Assembly (NCBI RefSeq): GCF_032027425.1
Contig: NZ_JAVSJA010000001.1
Location: 3,051,501-3,115,500, forward strand
Direction: 5' to 3'
DNA from: Microcystis wesenbergii NRERC-220
Lineage (GTDB): Bacteria; Cyanobacteriota; Cyanobacteriia; Cyanobacteriales; Microcystaceae
Length of the DNA stretch: 64,000 nucleotides
This document shows positions 17,353 through 26,241 of the stretch, one piece after another. The position numbers and the translations under genes are program-made. The stretch's first letter is position 1. Every line of letters starts with the position of its first letter. A model generated the notes under the pieces. The model worked only from the letters and a program-made list of their open reading frames with translations, did no database searches and was not told the DNA's origin.

Positions 17353-20300
17353 ATGGCATTACTTAACCTTTTTCCCCCCTATCTGATTCTTTTAACTCTA
17401 GTCTTGGTTATTTTTCCCACCGTCTTAGCTGTGGGAATCCGGATTGCTCTCTATAAACATCTCCAAAAGTCAACCGCAAAAGTCAAGCGTTTAATTCGGG
17501 GGAAAAGTCGCGGTGTTCAACCAAAAATTGTCTCCAATCTAGAGAATAGATTTAAGATAGCCAGTAATCAACTAGATGATGTTAATACCGCAGCTTTGGT
17601 GGATAGTTTATACCATGCGGAAAAATTTACTTTCATGTCTAAATCTCTCAGATGCGAGAAATGGGATTATTTTGTGAGAGTGTTACCCAATCTCCTCCTC
17701 GCTTTTGGTTTATTGGGAACTTTCCTCGGAATTACCCTCAATCTGACGGGAATCAGCACACTTATCGATATTAATAATGTCGATGTGCAAAGTTTAGGAG
17801 AAAAGCTCAAAACTCCCCTAGAAAGTATGGGGATTGCTTTTATCACTAGCTTAATTGGTTTAGCTTGTAGTTCTTTACTGACTGTGATTAACTTAATCTT
17901 TAACACCAACCTTGCTAAAGTAAATCTAATTAGCTCCCTAGAAGACTATTTAGATAACACTGTAAAAGGGAATAGTCGCTTGGATAAAGCGGTTAATCGC
18001 ATGGTGGAGAAACAGGAAACATTTCTAAATAACTTTCATACTGAGGTGACGAGAGTATTAGAATCTTCTTTAAGAGAAGTTGCTAAAGAAATTGCCGAAC
18101 GTAATCAGGAAACCGCTAAGTTAGTCACCCAGGTTTGTGAAAGATTAACTGAAACTGCGGGAACTTTATCTACCGGTGCGACGACTTTTCAGCGTTCAGC
18201 TTTTGAACTTAACGAGCAAGTACCAATTATCACGCAAGCAAACCGAGAGTTTACACAATCCTCTCAGGAACTAAAAAATAGTGTACTGCTTTTTAAACAA
18301 GCGTCAGAGTTAATTGAAAAAAGTAACTTCTCTGGTAATATCGAAAGTTTTACCGCTAGTTTAGCAGAAACCCAAGGGAGATTCTCTCAATCCACTGCAA
18401 TACTAGAGCAGAATATCGGGGAGATTATCAGCAGTAATAAAAGAGCTAACGATTTAGCAGAACAAGTGTATTTAAATATCCAAGAATCTTCTCAAAAATT
18501 ACAAAATAGTGCGCTAGGTTTTCTGGAAGCTTCCGAAAAAATCGAAAGTAGTCAATTTGCTGATAAGTTAGTGCAAGCAACCGCAGATTTAATGACTGCT
18601 CATCAACAGTTTGCTAATTCTACTACAGATTTAAACCAATCAACTCAATCTCTAGCTTCTTTAACTCAAGACTTCCAGCGTTCCATGACAACTATGGTTG
18701 AGTTAGGAATAAAAATTACTGACTTGAATCAAAAATCTGAGACAATCCTAGAACAAAATCAGCAACGCTTAGTCACCGAACAAGAAAAGTTATCTAACAT
18801 TCAGGGAGAATTAGTAAAATTAATCGAAACTGTGAAAACCTATCAAGACAGTTTTAACTCCGAGTCGAAACAATTAGGCAATCAACTTATCAATAGTCTC
18901 GATGAAAGACTCTCCCAAACCTCCGATAAAATCCTCACTGCTTCCCATGGGATTGAGCGCTCTAGTAATAATCTCGATGTGACTAATGCTAACCTGTCTC
19001 AGTTAATTGATACAGTGACAGAGCAACTTACTCAAGTATCTGAGACAATCCTAGAACAAAATCAGCAACGCTTAGTCACCGAACAAGAAAAGTTATCTAA
19101 CATTCAGGGAGAATTAGTAAAATTAATCGAAACCGTGAAAACCTATCAAGACAGCTTTAACTCCGAGTCGAAACAATTAGGAAACCAACTTATCAATAGT
19201 CTCGATGAAAGACTCTCCCAAACCTCCGATAAAATTCTCACTGCTTCCCATGGGATTGAGCGCTCTAGTAATAATCCAGAGGTGACTAATGCTAACTTGT
19301 CTCAGTTAATTGATACAGTGACAGAGCAAGTTACTCAAGTCAAGGAAAGCTTACAGTCTGATTTAAACCAATCAACTCAATCTCTAGCTTCTTTAACTCA
19401 AGACTTCCAGCGTTCCATGACAACTATGGTTGAGTTAGGAATAAAAATTACTGACTTGAATCAAAAATCTGAGACAATCCTAGAACAAAATCAGCAACGC
19501 TTAGTCACCGAACAAGAAAAGTTATCCAACATTCAGGGAGAATTAGTAAAATTAATCGAAACTGTGAAAACCTATCAAGACAGTTTTAACTCCGAGTCGA
19601 AACAATTAGGCAATCAACTTATCAATAGTCTCGATGAAAGACTCTCCCAAACCTCCGATAAAATCCTCACTGCTTCCCATGGGATTGAGCGCTCTAGTAA
19701 TAATCTCGATGTGACTAATGCTAACCTGTCTCAGTTAATTGATACAGTGACAGAGCAACTTACTCAAGTATCTGAGACAATCCTAGAACAAAATCAGCAA
19801 CGCTTAGTCACCGAACAAGAAAAGTTATCTAACATTCAGGGAGAATTAGTAAAATTAATCGAAACCGTGAAAACCTATCAAGACAGTTTTAACTCCGAGT
19901 CGAAACAATTAGGAAACCAACTTATCAATAGTCTCGATGAAAGACTCTCCCAAACCTCCGATAAAATTCTCACTGCTTCCCATGGGATTGAGCGCTCTAG
20001 TAATAATCCAGAGGTGACTAATGCTAACTTGTCTCAGTTAATTGATACAGTGACAGAGCAACTTACTCAAGTCAAGGAAAGCTTACAGTCTGAGTTAAAC
20101 CTTTTAAGCAATAACTTAAGGACGGTAGTTGATGATAAATTAACTAAGAACTCAGAACAATTAAAAGCAGTTTCCCAATCTATTGAGAAAACAGCCAATC
20201 AATTTGGCAGCCTTAAATCAGATTTTTCTCAGGTAATTAATTCAGTGAACACCAACACCAGTCAATTAACTGCTAACTTAGAATCTTTGCGAGATAAGTT

Positions 20301-20679
20301 AGAGAAAGTTATCGCTAAGGAAAATAAATCGAATCAGAAAATGATTGAACACATCTATGGAGAAATTCAAAAATGTTTAGCAGAACTGGAGAAAATTAAC
20401 GATATGCGTTCTGACTTTTCTAACTTAAAGGATGAGATAGAAGAACTTTTTGAGACAATCCCTAATCCTGCTCAAAAAAATGTTCAGGATGACATTTATA
20501 AGTTAAATAAGAAGTTGGAAGAACTTAAAAAACTTTTTGAGACAATCCCTAATCCTACTAAAAAAGATGTTCAGTCTGACTTTTCTAACTTAAAGGATAA
20601 GATAGAAAAACTTTGTGAGACAATCCCTAATCCTCCTCAAAAAGATGTTCTGGATGACATTAACACCCTATTTGAATAA
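17353..20679 (+). CDS. MotA/TolQ/ExbB-like (ZorA-like) channel with long coiled-coil tail (operon gene 3)
   Basis: This is a 1108-aa inner-membrane protein. Three membrane helices (about 10-32, 109-131 and 157-184), with FGLLGTFLGI in the second and the SLIGLACSS stretch in the third, are the hallmark of the MotA/TolQ/ExbB proton-channel family. After residue 185 the protein is almost entirely a heptad-like, Gln/Ser/Thr-rich coiled coil of about 900 residues, far longer than TolQ or ExbB but like the cytoplasmic tail of ZorA from the Zorya anti-phage system. Residues 426-913 are an exact in-frame duplication of 244 residues. The C-terminus has three ETIPNP-containing repeats. It would pair with the MotB-like product 22 bp downstream to form an ion-driven rotary stator. 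Confidence 0.8.
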   Translation: MALLNLFPPYLILLTLVLVIFPTVLAVGIRIALYKHLQKSTAKVKRLIRGKSRGVQPKIVSNLENRFKIASNQLDDVNTAALVDSLYHAEKFTFMSKSLRCEKWDYFVRVLPNLLLAFGLLGTFLGITLNLTGISTLIDINNVDVQSLGEKLKTPLESMGIAFITSLIGLACSSLLTVINLIFNTNLAKVNLISSLEDYLDNTVKGNSRLDKAVNRMVEKQETFLNNFHTEVTRVLESSLREVAKEIAERNQETAKLVTQVCERLTETAGTLSTGATTFQRSAFELNEQVPIITQANREFTQSSQELKNSVLLFKQASELIEKSNFSGNIESFTASLAETQGRFSQSTAILEQNIGEIISSNKRANDLAEQVYLNIQESSQKLQNSALGFLEASEKIESSQFADKLVQATADLMTAHQQFANSTTDLNQSTQSLASLTQDFQRSMTTMVELGIKITDLNQKSETILEQNQQRLVTEQEKLSNIQGELVKLIETVKTYQDSFNSESKQLGNQLINSLDERLSQTSDKILTASHGIERSSNNLDVTNANLSQLIDTVTEQLTQVSETILEQNQQRLVTEQEKLSNIQGELVKLIETVKTYQDSFNSESKQLGNQLINSLDERLSQTSDKILTASHGIERSSNNPEVTNANLSQLIDTVTEQVTQVKESLQSDLNQSTQSLASLTQDFQRSMTTMVELGIKITDLNQKSETILEQNQQRLVTEQEKLSNIQGELVKLIETVKTYQDSFNSESKQLGNQLINSLDERLSQTSDKILTASHGIERSSNNLDVTNANLSQLIDTVTEQLTQVSETILEQNQQRLVTEQEKLSNIQGELVKLIETVKTYQDSFNSESKQLGNQLINSLDERLSQTSDKILTASHGIERSSNNPEVTNANLSQLIDTVTEQLTQVKESLQSELNLLSNNLRTVVDDKLTKNSEQLKAVSQSIEKTANQFGSLKSDFSQVINSVNTNTSQLTANLESLRDKLEKVIAKENKSNQKMIEHIYGEIQKCLAELEKINDMRSDFSNLKDEIEELFETIPNPAQKNVQDDIYKLNKKLEELKKLFETIPNPTKKDVQSDFSNLKDKIEKLCETIPNPPQKDVLDDINTLFE
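18628..20091 (+). repeat. 732-bp in-frame tandem duplication, itself built of 303-bp subrepeats
   Basis: Copy A is 18628-19359 and copy B is 19360-20091, each 732 bp (244 codons), differing at only a few bases. Inside each copy a unit of about 303 bp (101 codons) starting SETILEQNQQRL occurs twice, at 18736, 19039, 19468 and 19771. The reading frame is kept throughout, so the tail of the channel protein has been lengthened in whole units. The near identity implies a recent event or ongoing gene conversion. Confidence 0.95.
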
Positions 20680-20701
20680 CTTCACCAACATATAAGTAAC
20701 T

Positions 20702-21343
20702 ATGTCTAGACGTACCTACTACCGGGATGAAGATAAATCGGTGGATGTTTATCCCGCATTTACCGATTTAATGTCCAATGCTTTCATGATTCTGAGTTTA
20801 TTTCTCCTCTTGGCACTTTTTCAGTCCTATAATCTCATCAGCAAACTGGAGGAAGCTAACCGAAAACTGCAAACAGCAACCCCGATAGTTATCGATGAAA
20901 AATCAGGAAAATTCAAATTTCAGTCGGGAAGTGCTGAATTAAACCCCGCTTTAAAAACCTATATTCGTCAGCGCATTATTCCCGCTATCGAAACCATTAC
21001 CAAAGACAGAGAAATCGACTTTATTCAAGTAATTGGACACACCGACGGACAGGGAATACAAAAGACAAGTAATCTCGATAAAAATATCGAATCGGTTGCC
21101 AGCAGAAAACAATCTGTTAAAATGCTAGTACCCGGTTCTAACACTGATTTAGGATTAATGCGCGCTTTAGCAGTAGTGCAAGAAATCGAAAACACCGGTA
21201 AACTCAAAAACGTCAAATTTCGAGCTTTTTCCGCAGGACAGTTATACCTCCCATCGGGTAACTTAGCTGCGGTTAATCGTGACGCAGATGCAAGCAGACG
21301 CAGAATTGAAATCCGTTTTATTCCCCCCGGTAAAAAACAATGA
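20702..21343 (+). CDS. MotB/ZorB-like protein with OmpA-type peptidoglycan-binding domain (operon gene 4)
   Basis: This 213-aa protein has a short basic cytoplasmic start, then one membrane helix (residues 18-40) preceded by PAFTDLMSNAFMIL. Asp22 sits where MotB and ZorB carry the proton-binding Asp. A helical linker leads to an OmpA/MotB-type domain (about 85-213) with GHTDGQG near 120 and the closing SRRRIEIRF, which contains the conserved Arg pair for diaminopimelate binding. It should dimerise inside the channel made by the preceding gene and anchor it to the cell wall. It is the last gene of the operon. A convergent Uma2 gene ends 2 bp away, so no further gene belongs downstream. Confidence 0.85.
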   Translation: MSRRTYYRDEDKSVDVYPAFTDLMSNAFMILSLFLLLALFQSYNLISKLEEANRKLQTATPIVIDEKSGKFKFQSGSAELNPALKTYIRQRIIPAIETITKDREIDFIQVIGHTDGQGIQKTSNLDKNIESVASRKQSVKMLVPGSNTDLGLMRALAVVQEIENTGKLKNVKFRAFSAGQLYLPSGNLAAVNRDADASRRRIEIRFIPPGKKQ

Positions 21344-21344
21344 T

Positions 21345-21938
21345 TTATTCTATTTCTTCCACGGAATAATTAACCGTTTCTAGGGTGACATCCTCGTATA
21401 AATCCCGAAAAGATGCCGTCAGATTAATACTCTGCAAACTAAAACTTTCTTCCTGATAGGTTTGCAGAATCCATAAACCCTGTTCACCCCGTCGAAAAGT
21501 TTCCACTCGTTGGTGTTTACTATTGACTAAGACATATTCCTCTAAACTTTCTAGAGTTTGATAATCATTAAATTTATCACCCCTGTCAAAAGCTTCTGTG
21601 GAATCGGAGAGAACTTCGATAATCAATTTAGGAAACCTTTTGTAGGTAGCGGTTTCTCTATCTCTGTCATCGCAGGTGACAATAATATCGGGATAATAAA
21701 AGTGATTGCGCTTCTCTAATCTGACTTTCAAATCGGCAAAATAAACCCGACAATCGGAACCCCGCAAATGATTACGAATAATTGTGTATATATTCCCCGA
21801 AACAATATTATGAGTATCCGTCGTCCCTGCCATGGCGTAAATTTGCCCATCGATATACTCGTGTTTAATGGGACTTTTTTCTTCAAACTGAAGATATTCT
21901 TCTGGAGTGAGATTATTATAGTTAGATAGAGCAATCAT
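21345..21938 (-). CDS. Uma2 family (PD-(D/E)XK) endonuclease-like protein
   Basis: This 197-aa protein belongs to the Uma2 family (DUF820), which is greatly expanded in cyanobacteria and has a restriction-endonuclease-like fold. The family landmarks are the opening LTPEEYLQFEEKSPIKHEYIDGQIYAM, the strand pair YPDIIVTCDD (catalytic Asp near residue 98) and FPKLIIEVLSDSTE (Glu near 125), then DRGDKFNDYQTLESLEEYVLV. An AGGAGAA ribosome site lies just upstream of the ATG. It converges on the four-gene operon and ends 2 bp from it. The biological role of the family is not established. Confidence 0.9.
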   Translation of the reverse strand: MIALSNYNNLTPEEYLQFEEKSPIKHEYIDGQIYAMAGTTDTHNIVSGNIYTIIRNHLRGSDCRVYFADLKVRLEKRNHFYYPDIIVTCDDRDRETATYKRFPKLIIEVLSDSTEAFDRGDKFNDYQTLESLEEYVLVNSKHQRVETFRRGEQGLWILQTYQEESFSLQSINLTASFRDLYEDVTLETVNYSVEEIE

Positions 21939-21978
21939 CGTTTTTTCTCCTAATCACAACTTTATTAAGTACCTAAGC

Positions 21979-22154
21979 AGGTAGGTGTTAAAAATTGTCG
22001 GCACCCCCCTTATTAAGGGGTAGGGTTGATTCATAGTAGGGTTGATTTATAGTAGGGTTGATTCATAGTAGGGTTGATTCATGAATCAACCCTACTAGGG
22101 GTGGGGGGGATCAGAGGCAAAATCTATCTTCTATTTAATTAGAACCACTTACCT
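21979..22154. mobile_element. MITE-like element carrying a nested repeat
   Basis: Ends resembling AGGTARGTGKT are inverted at 21979 and 22154, and ACCTAAGC is found as a direct repeat just outside both ends (21971-21978, 22151-22158), like a target duplication. The interior (GGCACCCCCCTTATT ... GGGGGATC ... TTTAATTA) is shared with the element at 27874-27993. The remaining 22155-22408 stretch before the synthetase gene shows only short inverted repeats. Confidence 0.5.
22021..22095. repeat. 16-bp tandem repeat ending in a 28-bp palindrome
   Basis: TAGGGTTGATTCATAG is repeated at 22021, 22037 and 22053 with one base change, and the fourth unit runs into a perfect 28-bp palindrome at 22068-22095 centred on GATTCATGAATC. 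The identical palindrome recurs at 47248-47275. It sits inside the MITE-like element and separates its two halves. Confidence 0.8.
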
Positions 22155-22408
22155 AAGCAAAATTAATTATACATCTAAACCGTTAGCTTTTTCCGTAATC
22201 AGTAAGCAGTATTAAGTAACAGTACATTCCCTGATTACCGTTCACTGTTCACCGATAACCGAAAAGTCTCCACTCTCCGAGTCTCAACTAGGAAATTAAC
22301 TTTGCAGGACAGATACCTGTTGAAATACTGTCTAGGAGAACCAGCAAAAAGAGCCTCGAATGGTTAATCTATATGTTATTACCCTTGTAACTCTCTATAA
22401 CTACTGCT

Positions 22409-24328
22409 ATGACAACCCTAATTGACTATTCAAATATTCAATCTTTACCCGAAGTTTGGTCAATAGTTGCCCAGCGTTTCCCCAATATTATCGCCCTGCA
22501 CGATCCCCACAGTAAACCAGAAGTAATTCTCACCTATCGGGAACTTTATCAACAAATTCAGCAATTTGCCGCCGCTTTACAAGCATTAGGAGTCACAGAA
22601 ACCGAAAATGTCGCTTTATTTGCCGATAATAGTCCCCGGTGGTTTATTGCCGACCAAGGTTCCATGGCAGCCGGGGCCGCCAACGCGGTACGATCTGCTC
22701 AAGCAGATGCCGAGGAATTAGCCTACATTCTGGCCGATAGTGACAGTCAGACGCTGATTGTGGAAAATAACCAAACTTTAGGCAAATTGCTGGCAAAAAT
22801 CCCTGAATTGCCCCTAAAATTAATCGTGCTGCTCACCGACGAAGACCCCGCTACTGGGGCGATTTCCGTGCAGACCTTAAATTTCAAGCAACTAATGGCG
22901 ATCGGGGCTGAGAACACCCTTAAACCCATCACCAAGAGCGAAAATGATCTGGCTACCCTCATCTACACATCGGGAACGACGGGACAACCCAAAGGGGTGA
23001 TGTTAAGTCACGGTAATCTCCTGCATCAGGTACGCAACTTAAATGCTATCTTTCAACCGGATCCCGGCGATCGAGTTTTAAGTATACTACCCTCATGGCA
23101 CTCCTACGAGCGCAGTTGTGAGTATTTCAGTCTAGCTCAAGGTTGCACCCAGATTTACACCAGTATTCGCACTTTTAAGCAGGATTTAAAGCAATTTAGT
23201 CCGCAATTAATGGTGGGAGTTCCCCGTCTTTGGGAATCTCTTTACGAGGGTATCCAAAAGCAATTTAGCGAACAATCGGCCACAAAACAGAAATTAGTGC
23301 GATTTTTGCTAGAAAAGTCGGAAAATTACGTTATTGCTAAACGTATCGCTGATAATCTCAGTCTAGATCATCTTCACGCTTCCCCCGGAGAAAGACTAAA
23401 AGCAAGAATTCAATCCCTCTTACTCTATCCCCTCCATGCCATCGGTGATAAGCTAGTTTATGGCAAAATTCGCCAAGCAGTGGGAAATAAAGTTAAAATC
23501 TTGGTTAGTGGCGGTGGTTCCTTAGCCAGACATCTAGATACTTTCTATGAGATTGCGGGAATCCCGATTTTAGTTGGTTATGGACTGACAGAAACTTCTC
23601 CCGTCGCTACCGTCCGTCGTATCGATCATAACCTGCGCGGGTCTGCCGGTCGTCCCGTCTTTCAGACAGAAATCTGTATTGTCGATTTACACAGCAAAGA
23701 AGTCTTACCCACAGAAAAACACGGTTTAGTCTTGATTCGTGGTCCGCAGGTGATGCAGGGATACTATAAAAAACCCGAAGCAACCGAAAAAGCGATTTCT
23801 CCCGATGGTTGGTTTGATAGCGGTGATATTGGTTGGTTAACCGCTGCCGGGGATTTAGTTTTAACCGGACGGGCCAAAGATACAATTGTTTTGAGCAATG
23901 GTGAAAATATCGAACCGCAACCGATTGAAGATGCTTGTTTACGCAGTCCCTTTATCTCCCAAATCATGCTAGTGGGACAGGATCAAAAAGCTTTGGGGGC
24001 TTTGATCGTGCCTAATCTTGATATACTGGCCAATTGGGCCCAAGAACAGAAAATATCCTTAAATTTACCCGATCTTCACAGCGATCGCTCAACGATTCTT
24101 TCTAGCGATCTCTACAGCAAAAAAGTCTTAGATATCTACCAACAAGAATTAAAGCGCGAGGTAAGAAATCGGCCCGGTTATCGTGCCGATGACCAGATTA
24201 AAACCTTTGAGTTAATTTTAGAGCCTTTTTCCCAAGAAAACGGCATGATGACCCAAACTTTAAAGATTAAACGACCGGTAGTAACGCAACGCTATCGCGA
24301 TATGATTAACGAGATGTTTGCCAAGTAA
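22409..24328 (+). CDS. aas: AMP-dependent acyl-ACP synthetase / long-chain acyl-CoA ligase
   Basis: This 639-aa adenylate-forming enzyme activates free fatty acids to acyl-ACP (the role of the single cyanobacterial homologue, Slr1609 in Synechocystis) or acyl-CoA. The AMP-binding signature LIYTSGTTGQPKGVMLSHGN is near residue 188, the GYGLTETSP motif near 391 and the GWFDSGDIGWL hinge region near 468, with LTGRAKDTIVLSNGENIEP following. The length is normal and the start ATG is at 22409. It recycles fatty acids released from membrane lipids or taken up from outside. The yqlD-like gene lies 61 bp downstream on the same strand. Confidence 0.85.
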   Translation: MTTLIDYSNIQSLPEVWSIVAQRFPNIIALHDPHSKPEVILTYRELYQQIQQFAAALQALGVTETENVALFADNSPRWFIADQGSMAAGAANAVRSAQADAEELAYILADSDSQTLIVENNQTLGKLLAKIPELPLKLIVLLTDEDPATGAISVQTLNFKQLMAIGAENTLKPITKSENDLATLIYTSGTTGQPKGVMLSHGNLLHQVRNLNAIFQPDPGDRVLSILPSWHSYERSCEYFSLAQGCTQIYTSIRTFKQDLKQFSPQLMVGVPRLWESLYEGIQKQFSEQSATKQKLVRFLLEKSENYVIAKRIADNLSLDHLHASPGERLKARIQSLLLYPLHAIGDKLVYGKIRQAVGNKVKILVSGGGSLARHLDTFYEIAGIPILVGYGLTETSPVATVRRIDHNLRGSAGRPVFQTEICIVDLHSKEVLPTEKHGLVLIRGPQVMQGYYKKPEATEKAISPDGWFDSGDIGWLTAAGDLVLTGRAKDTIVLSNGENIEPQPIEDACLRSPFISQIMLVGQDQKALGALIVPNLDILANWAQEQKISLNLPDLHSDRSTILSSDLYSKKVLDIYQQELKREVRNRPGYRADDQIKTFELILEPFSQENGMMTQTLKIKRPVVTQRYRDMINEMFAK

Positions 24329-24389
24329 ATATTTCTGGCAAATATTCTTTAACCCCTTGACAAAAAGACCTTTTTAGGATAAGCAAATC

Positions 24390-24839
24390 ATGGATGACGC
24401 ACAAACCAGTTTATTACTGAAGCGCCCGGTGACAATTAAAGTCATCGTGACTCCGCGCTGGAAAGAAGAAGCACAACAGCAATTACAAGCACAAATGGTT
24501 CAAATTGATGCACAAATTCAACAATTAGAAAGCCAAGGACAAAGAGCGATCGCCGAAATTCAGCGCCAGAGTCTGATCCCCTTACCCCCCGCGGCTGCCC
24601 AACAGATTGATAATATTCAAATCCAAGTCAATCAACAGAAAAGTGAGTTTCTCGAACAAAAAAACCAGTATCTGCAACAATTGCAACAGGTACAACTCTT
24701 GGAACTCAATCAAGAAGTCGCCCAAGCACAACTAGAAAGCTTTTTCCGCGTCGAAAAAGGCGATAACTTAGTGGCAAAAATGAATGTGGAACTCGTCCTT
24801 AGAGATGGCATCGTCGAAGAGATTCGCGGCGAAATTTAA
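24390..24839 (+). CDS. YlqD family protein
   Basis: This 149-aa hydrophilic protein matches the YlqD family. A short beta start (LLLKRPVTIKVIVTPRWKEEAQQQLQAQ) is followed by a long Gln-rich coiled coil (residues 30-115), and a C-terminal strand pair (FRVEKGDNLVAKMNVELVLRDGIVEEIRGEI) closes it. The family is widespread in cyanobacteria and Bacillus and has no proven function. It may be co-transcribed with the acyl-ACP synthetase gene upstream, and a hairpin about 55 bp after its stop could end the transcript. Confidence 0.8.
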   Translation: MDDAQTSLLLKRPVTIKVIVTPRWKEEAQQQLQAQMVQIDAQIQQLESQGQRAIAEIQRQSLIPLPPAAAQQIDNIQIQVNQQKSEFLEQKNQYLQQLQQVQLLELNQEVAQAQLESFFRVEKGDNLVAKMNVELVLRDGIVEEIRGEI

Positions 24840-24892
24840 AGCTAGGGTGAGCAGTTACCCTTCGCTGTCAACTTAACCGTTAAAATCGGCAA

Positions 24893-24917
24893 TAGCAAGG
24901 GTTTTTATCCCTTGCTA
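24893..24917 (+). terminator. hairpin after the YlqD gene
   Basis: TAGCAAGGG at 24893-24901 pairs perfectly with CCCTTGCTA at 24909-24917 around a T-rich loop. No long T run follows, so termination strength is uncertain. Confidence 0.4.
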
Positions 24918-25128
24918 ACCGAGAAAACCGCCCCTAGCTCACATCACCCCTGACAGGACTTGATCAGACCTGAAAAATATATTAAGATTCTTTATCGATC
25001 GCCCGGACAAACTCGCCTATATTGTTGTATAACTTCATCGAAAATTTGCGTCTGAAACCCCGCCGTTCTAGGTTGGCTTTACTGTTAAATACTAGCGCAT
25101 TTACACGATATATGCTAAAATGTGAGAC

Positions 25129-26241
25129 ATGGAAAAAGCCTATTCGTTTCGATTTTACCCAACACCAGAACAAGAGTCGCTATTGCGGCGCACATTGGGC
25201 TGTGTAAGATTAGTTTACAATAAAGCTCTCCATGTCAGAACACAAGCATGGTACGAAAGACAAGAAAGAGTAGGATATACTGAAACTTCTTCAATGCTAA
25301 CTGATTGGAAAAAGCAAGAAGAATTAGACTTTTTAAACGAAGTTAGCTGTGTACCCTTACAACAAGGGTTAAGACATTTACAAACAGCTTTCACTAATTT
25401 CTTTGCTGGTCGTACTAAGTATCCCAACTTTAAGAAAAAACATCAGGGAGGAAGTGCCGAATTTACTAAGTCTGCTTTTAAAATTAAAGACAAACAAATC
25501 TATTTAGCCAAATGTACAGAACCTTTACCTATTCGATGGTCAAGACAAATCCCAGAAAGCTGTGAACCAAGCACAGTAACAGTCAGATTACATCCCTCAG
25601 GACGTTGGCATATTTCAATAAGATTTGATGACCCAACGATTAAGCCTTTACCAGTAACAGATAAAGCCATCGGAATTGACTTAGGAATTAGTAGCCTTGT
25701 GATTACCAGCGATGGTGACAAAGTATCTAATCCTAAGCATTTTAAAAAGCATTATCGGAGACTGCGAAGAGCATCGAAAAATCTTTCTAGAAAACAGAAA
25801 GGGTCAAAAAATCGGGAAAAAGCAAGAATCAAAGTAGCCAAGATTTACGCTCAAATCACCGATAGCAGGAAAGACCATTTACACAAGCTAACCACTCAAT
25901 TAGTTCGTGAAAACCAAACGATTGTGGTTGAGAATTTAGCCGTTAAGAATATGGTCAAAAACCCGAAATTATCTCAGGCAATATCTGATGTAAGCTGGGG
26001 AGAAATCACCCGACAATTAGCCTATAAATGCCGTTGGTACGGGAAAAATTACATCGAAATAGATAGATGTTTTCCCAGTTCTAAACGGTGCAGTAATTGT
26101 GGGTATATTGTGAAAAAGCTGCCGTTAAATGTTCGAGAGTGGGACTGTCCGAACTGTGGGACTCACCATGACCGAGACATTAACGCCAGTAAAAATATTT
26201 TGGCCGCAGGGCTTGCGGTGTCAGTCTGTGGAGCGACCTGA
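25129..26241 (+). CDS. tnpB: TnpB, RNA-guided nuclease-like protein of an IS605-type element
   Basis: This 370-aa TnpB (OrfB) has a basic N-terminal wedge region (MEKAYSFRFYPTPEQESLLRR) and a split RuvC domain with all three acidic residues in place: Asp in AIGIDLGISSLVI (about 185), Glu in IVVENLAVKNM (about 268) and Asp in HHDRDINASKNIL (about 351). A four-Cys zinc motif (CSNCGY ... CPNCGT) lies between the last two. TnpB proteins cut DNA guided by an RNA made from the element's right end and help keep the element at its site. This copy has no frameshift and a normal length, so it may be active. Confidence 0.92.
   Translation: MEKAYSFRFYPTPEQESLLRRTLGCVRLVYNKALHVRTQAWYERQERVGYTETSSMLTDWKKQEELDFLNEVSCVPLQQGLRHLQTAFTNFFAGRTKYPNFKKKHQGGSAEFTKSAFKIKDKQIYLAKCTEPLPIRWSRQIPESCEPSTVTVRLHPSGRWHISIRFDDPTIKPLPVTDKAIGIDLGISSLVITSDGDKVSNPKHFKKHYRRLRRASKNLSRKQKGSKNREKARIKVAKIYAQITDSRKDHLHKLTTQLVRENQTIVVENLAVKNMVKNPKLSQAISDVSWGEITRQLAYKCRWYGKNYIEIDRCFPSSKRCSNCGYIVKKLPLNVREWDCPNCGTHHDRDINASKNILAAGLAVSVCGAT

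Noticed and set aside
18628-20091. CRISPR-like or other spaced repeats
   Set aside because: The repeats are 303 and 732 bp long, contiguous and coding, with no short spacers, so they are a gene-internal duplication.
12964-21343. Calling the operon Zorya type I, II or III
   Set aside because: Only the ZorA/ZorB-like pair fits. There is no ZorC, ZorD helicase or ZorE nuclease, and the vWA and tubulin-like genes are not part of the described Zorya types.
24982-25173. Minus-strand ORF of 63 aa next to tnpB
   Set aside because: It runs across the left end of the tnpB element and into the tnpB gene, so most of it is a shadow. Only its last part (MKLYNNIGEFVRAIDKES) could be a remnant of a small gene and it is mentioned under the tnpB finding.
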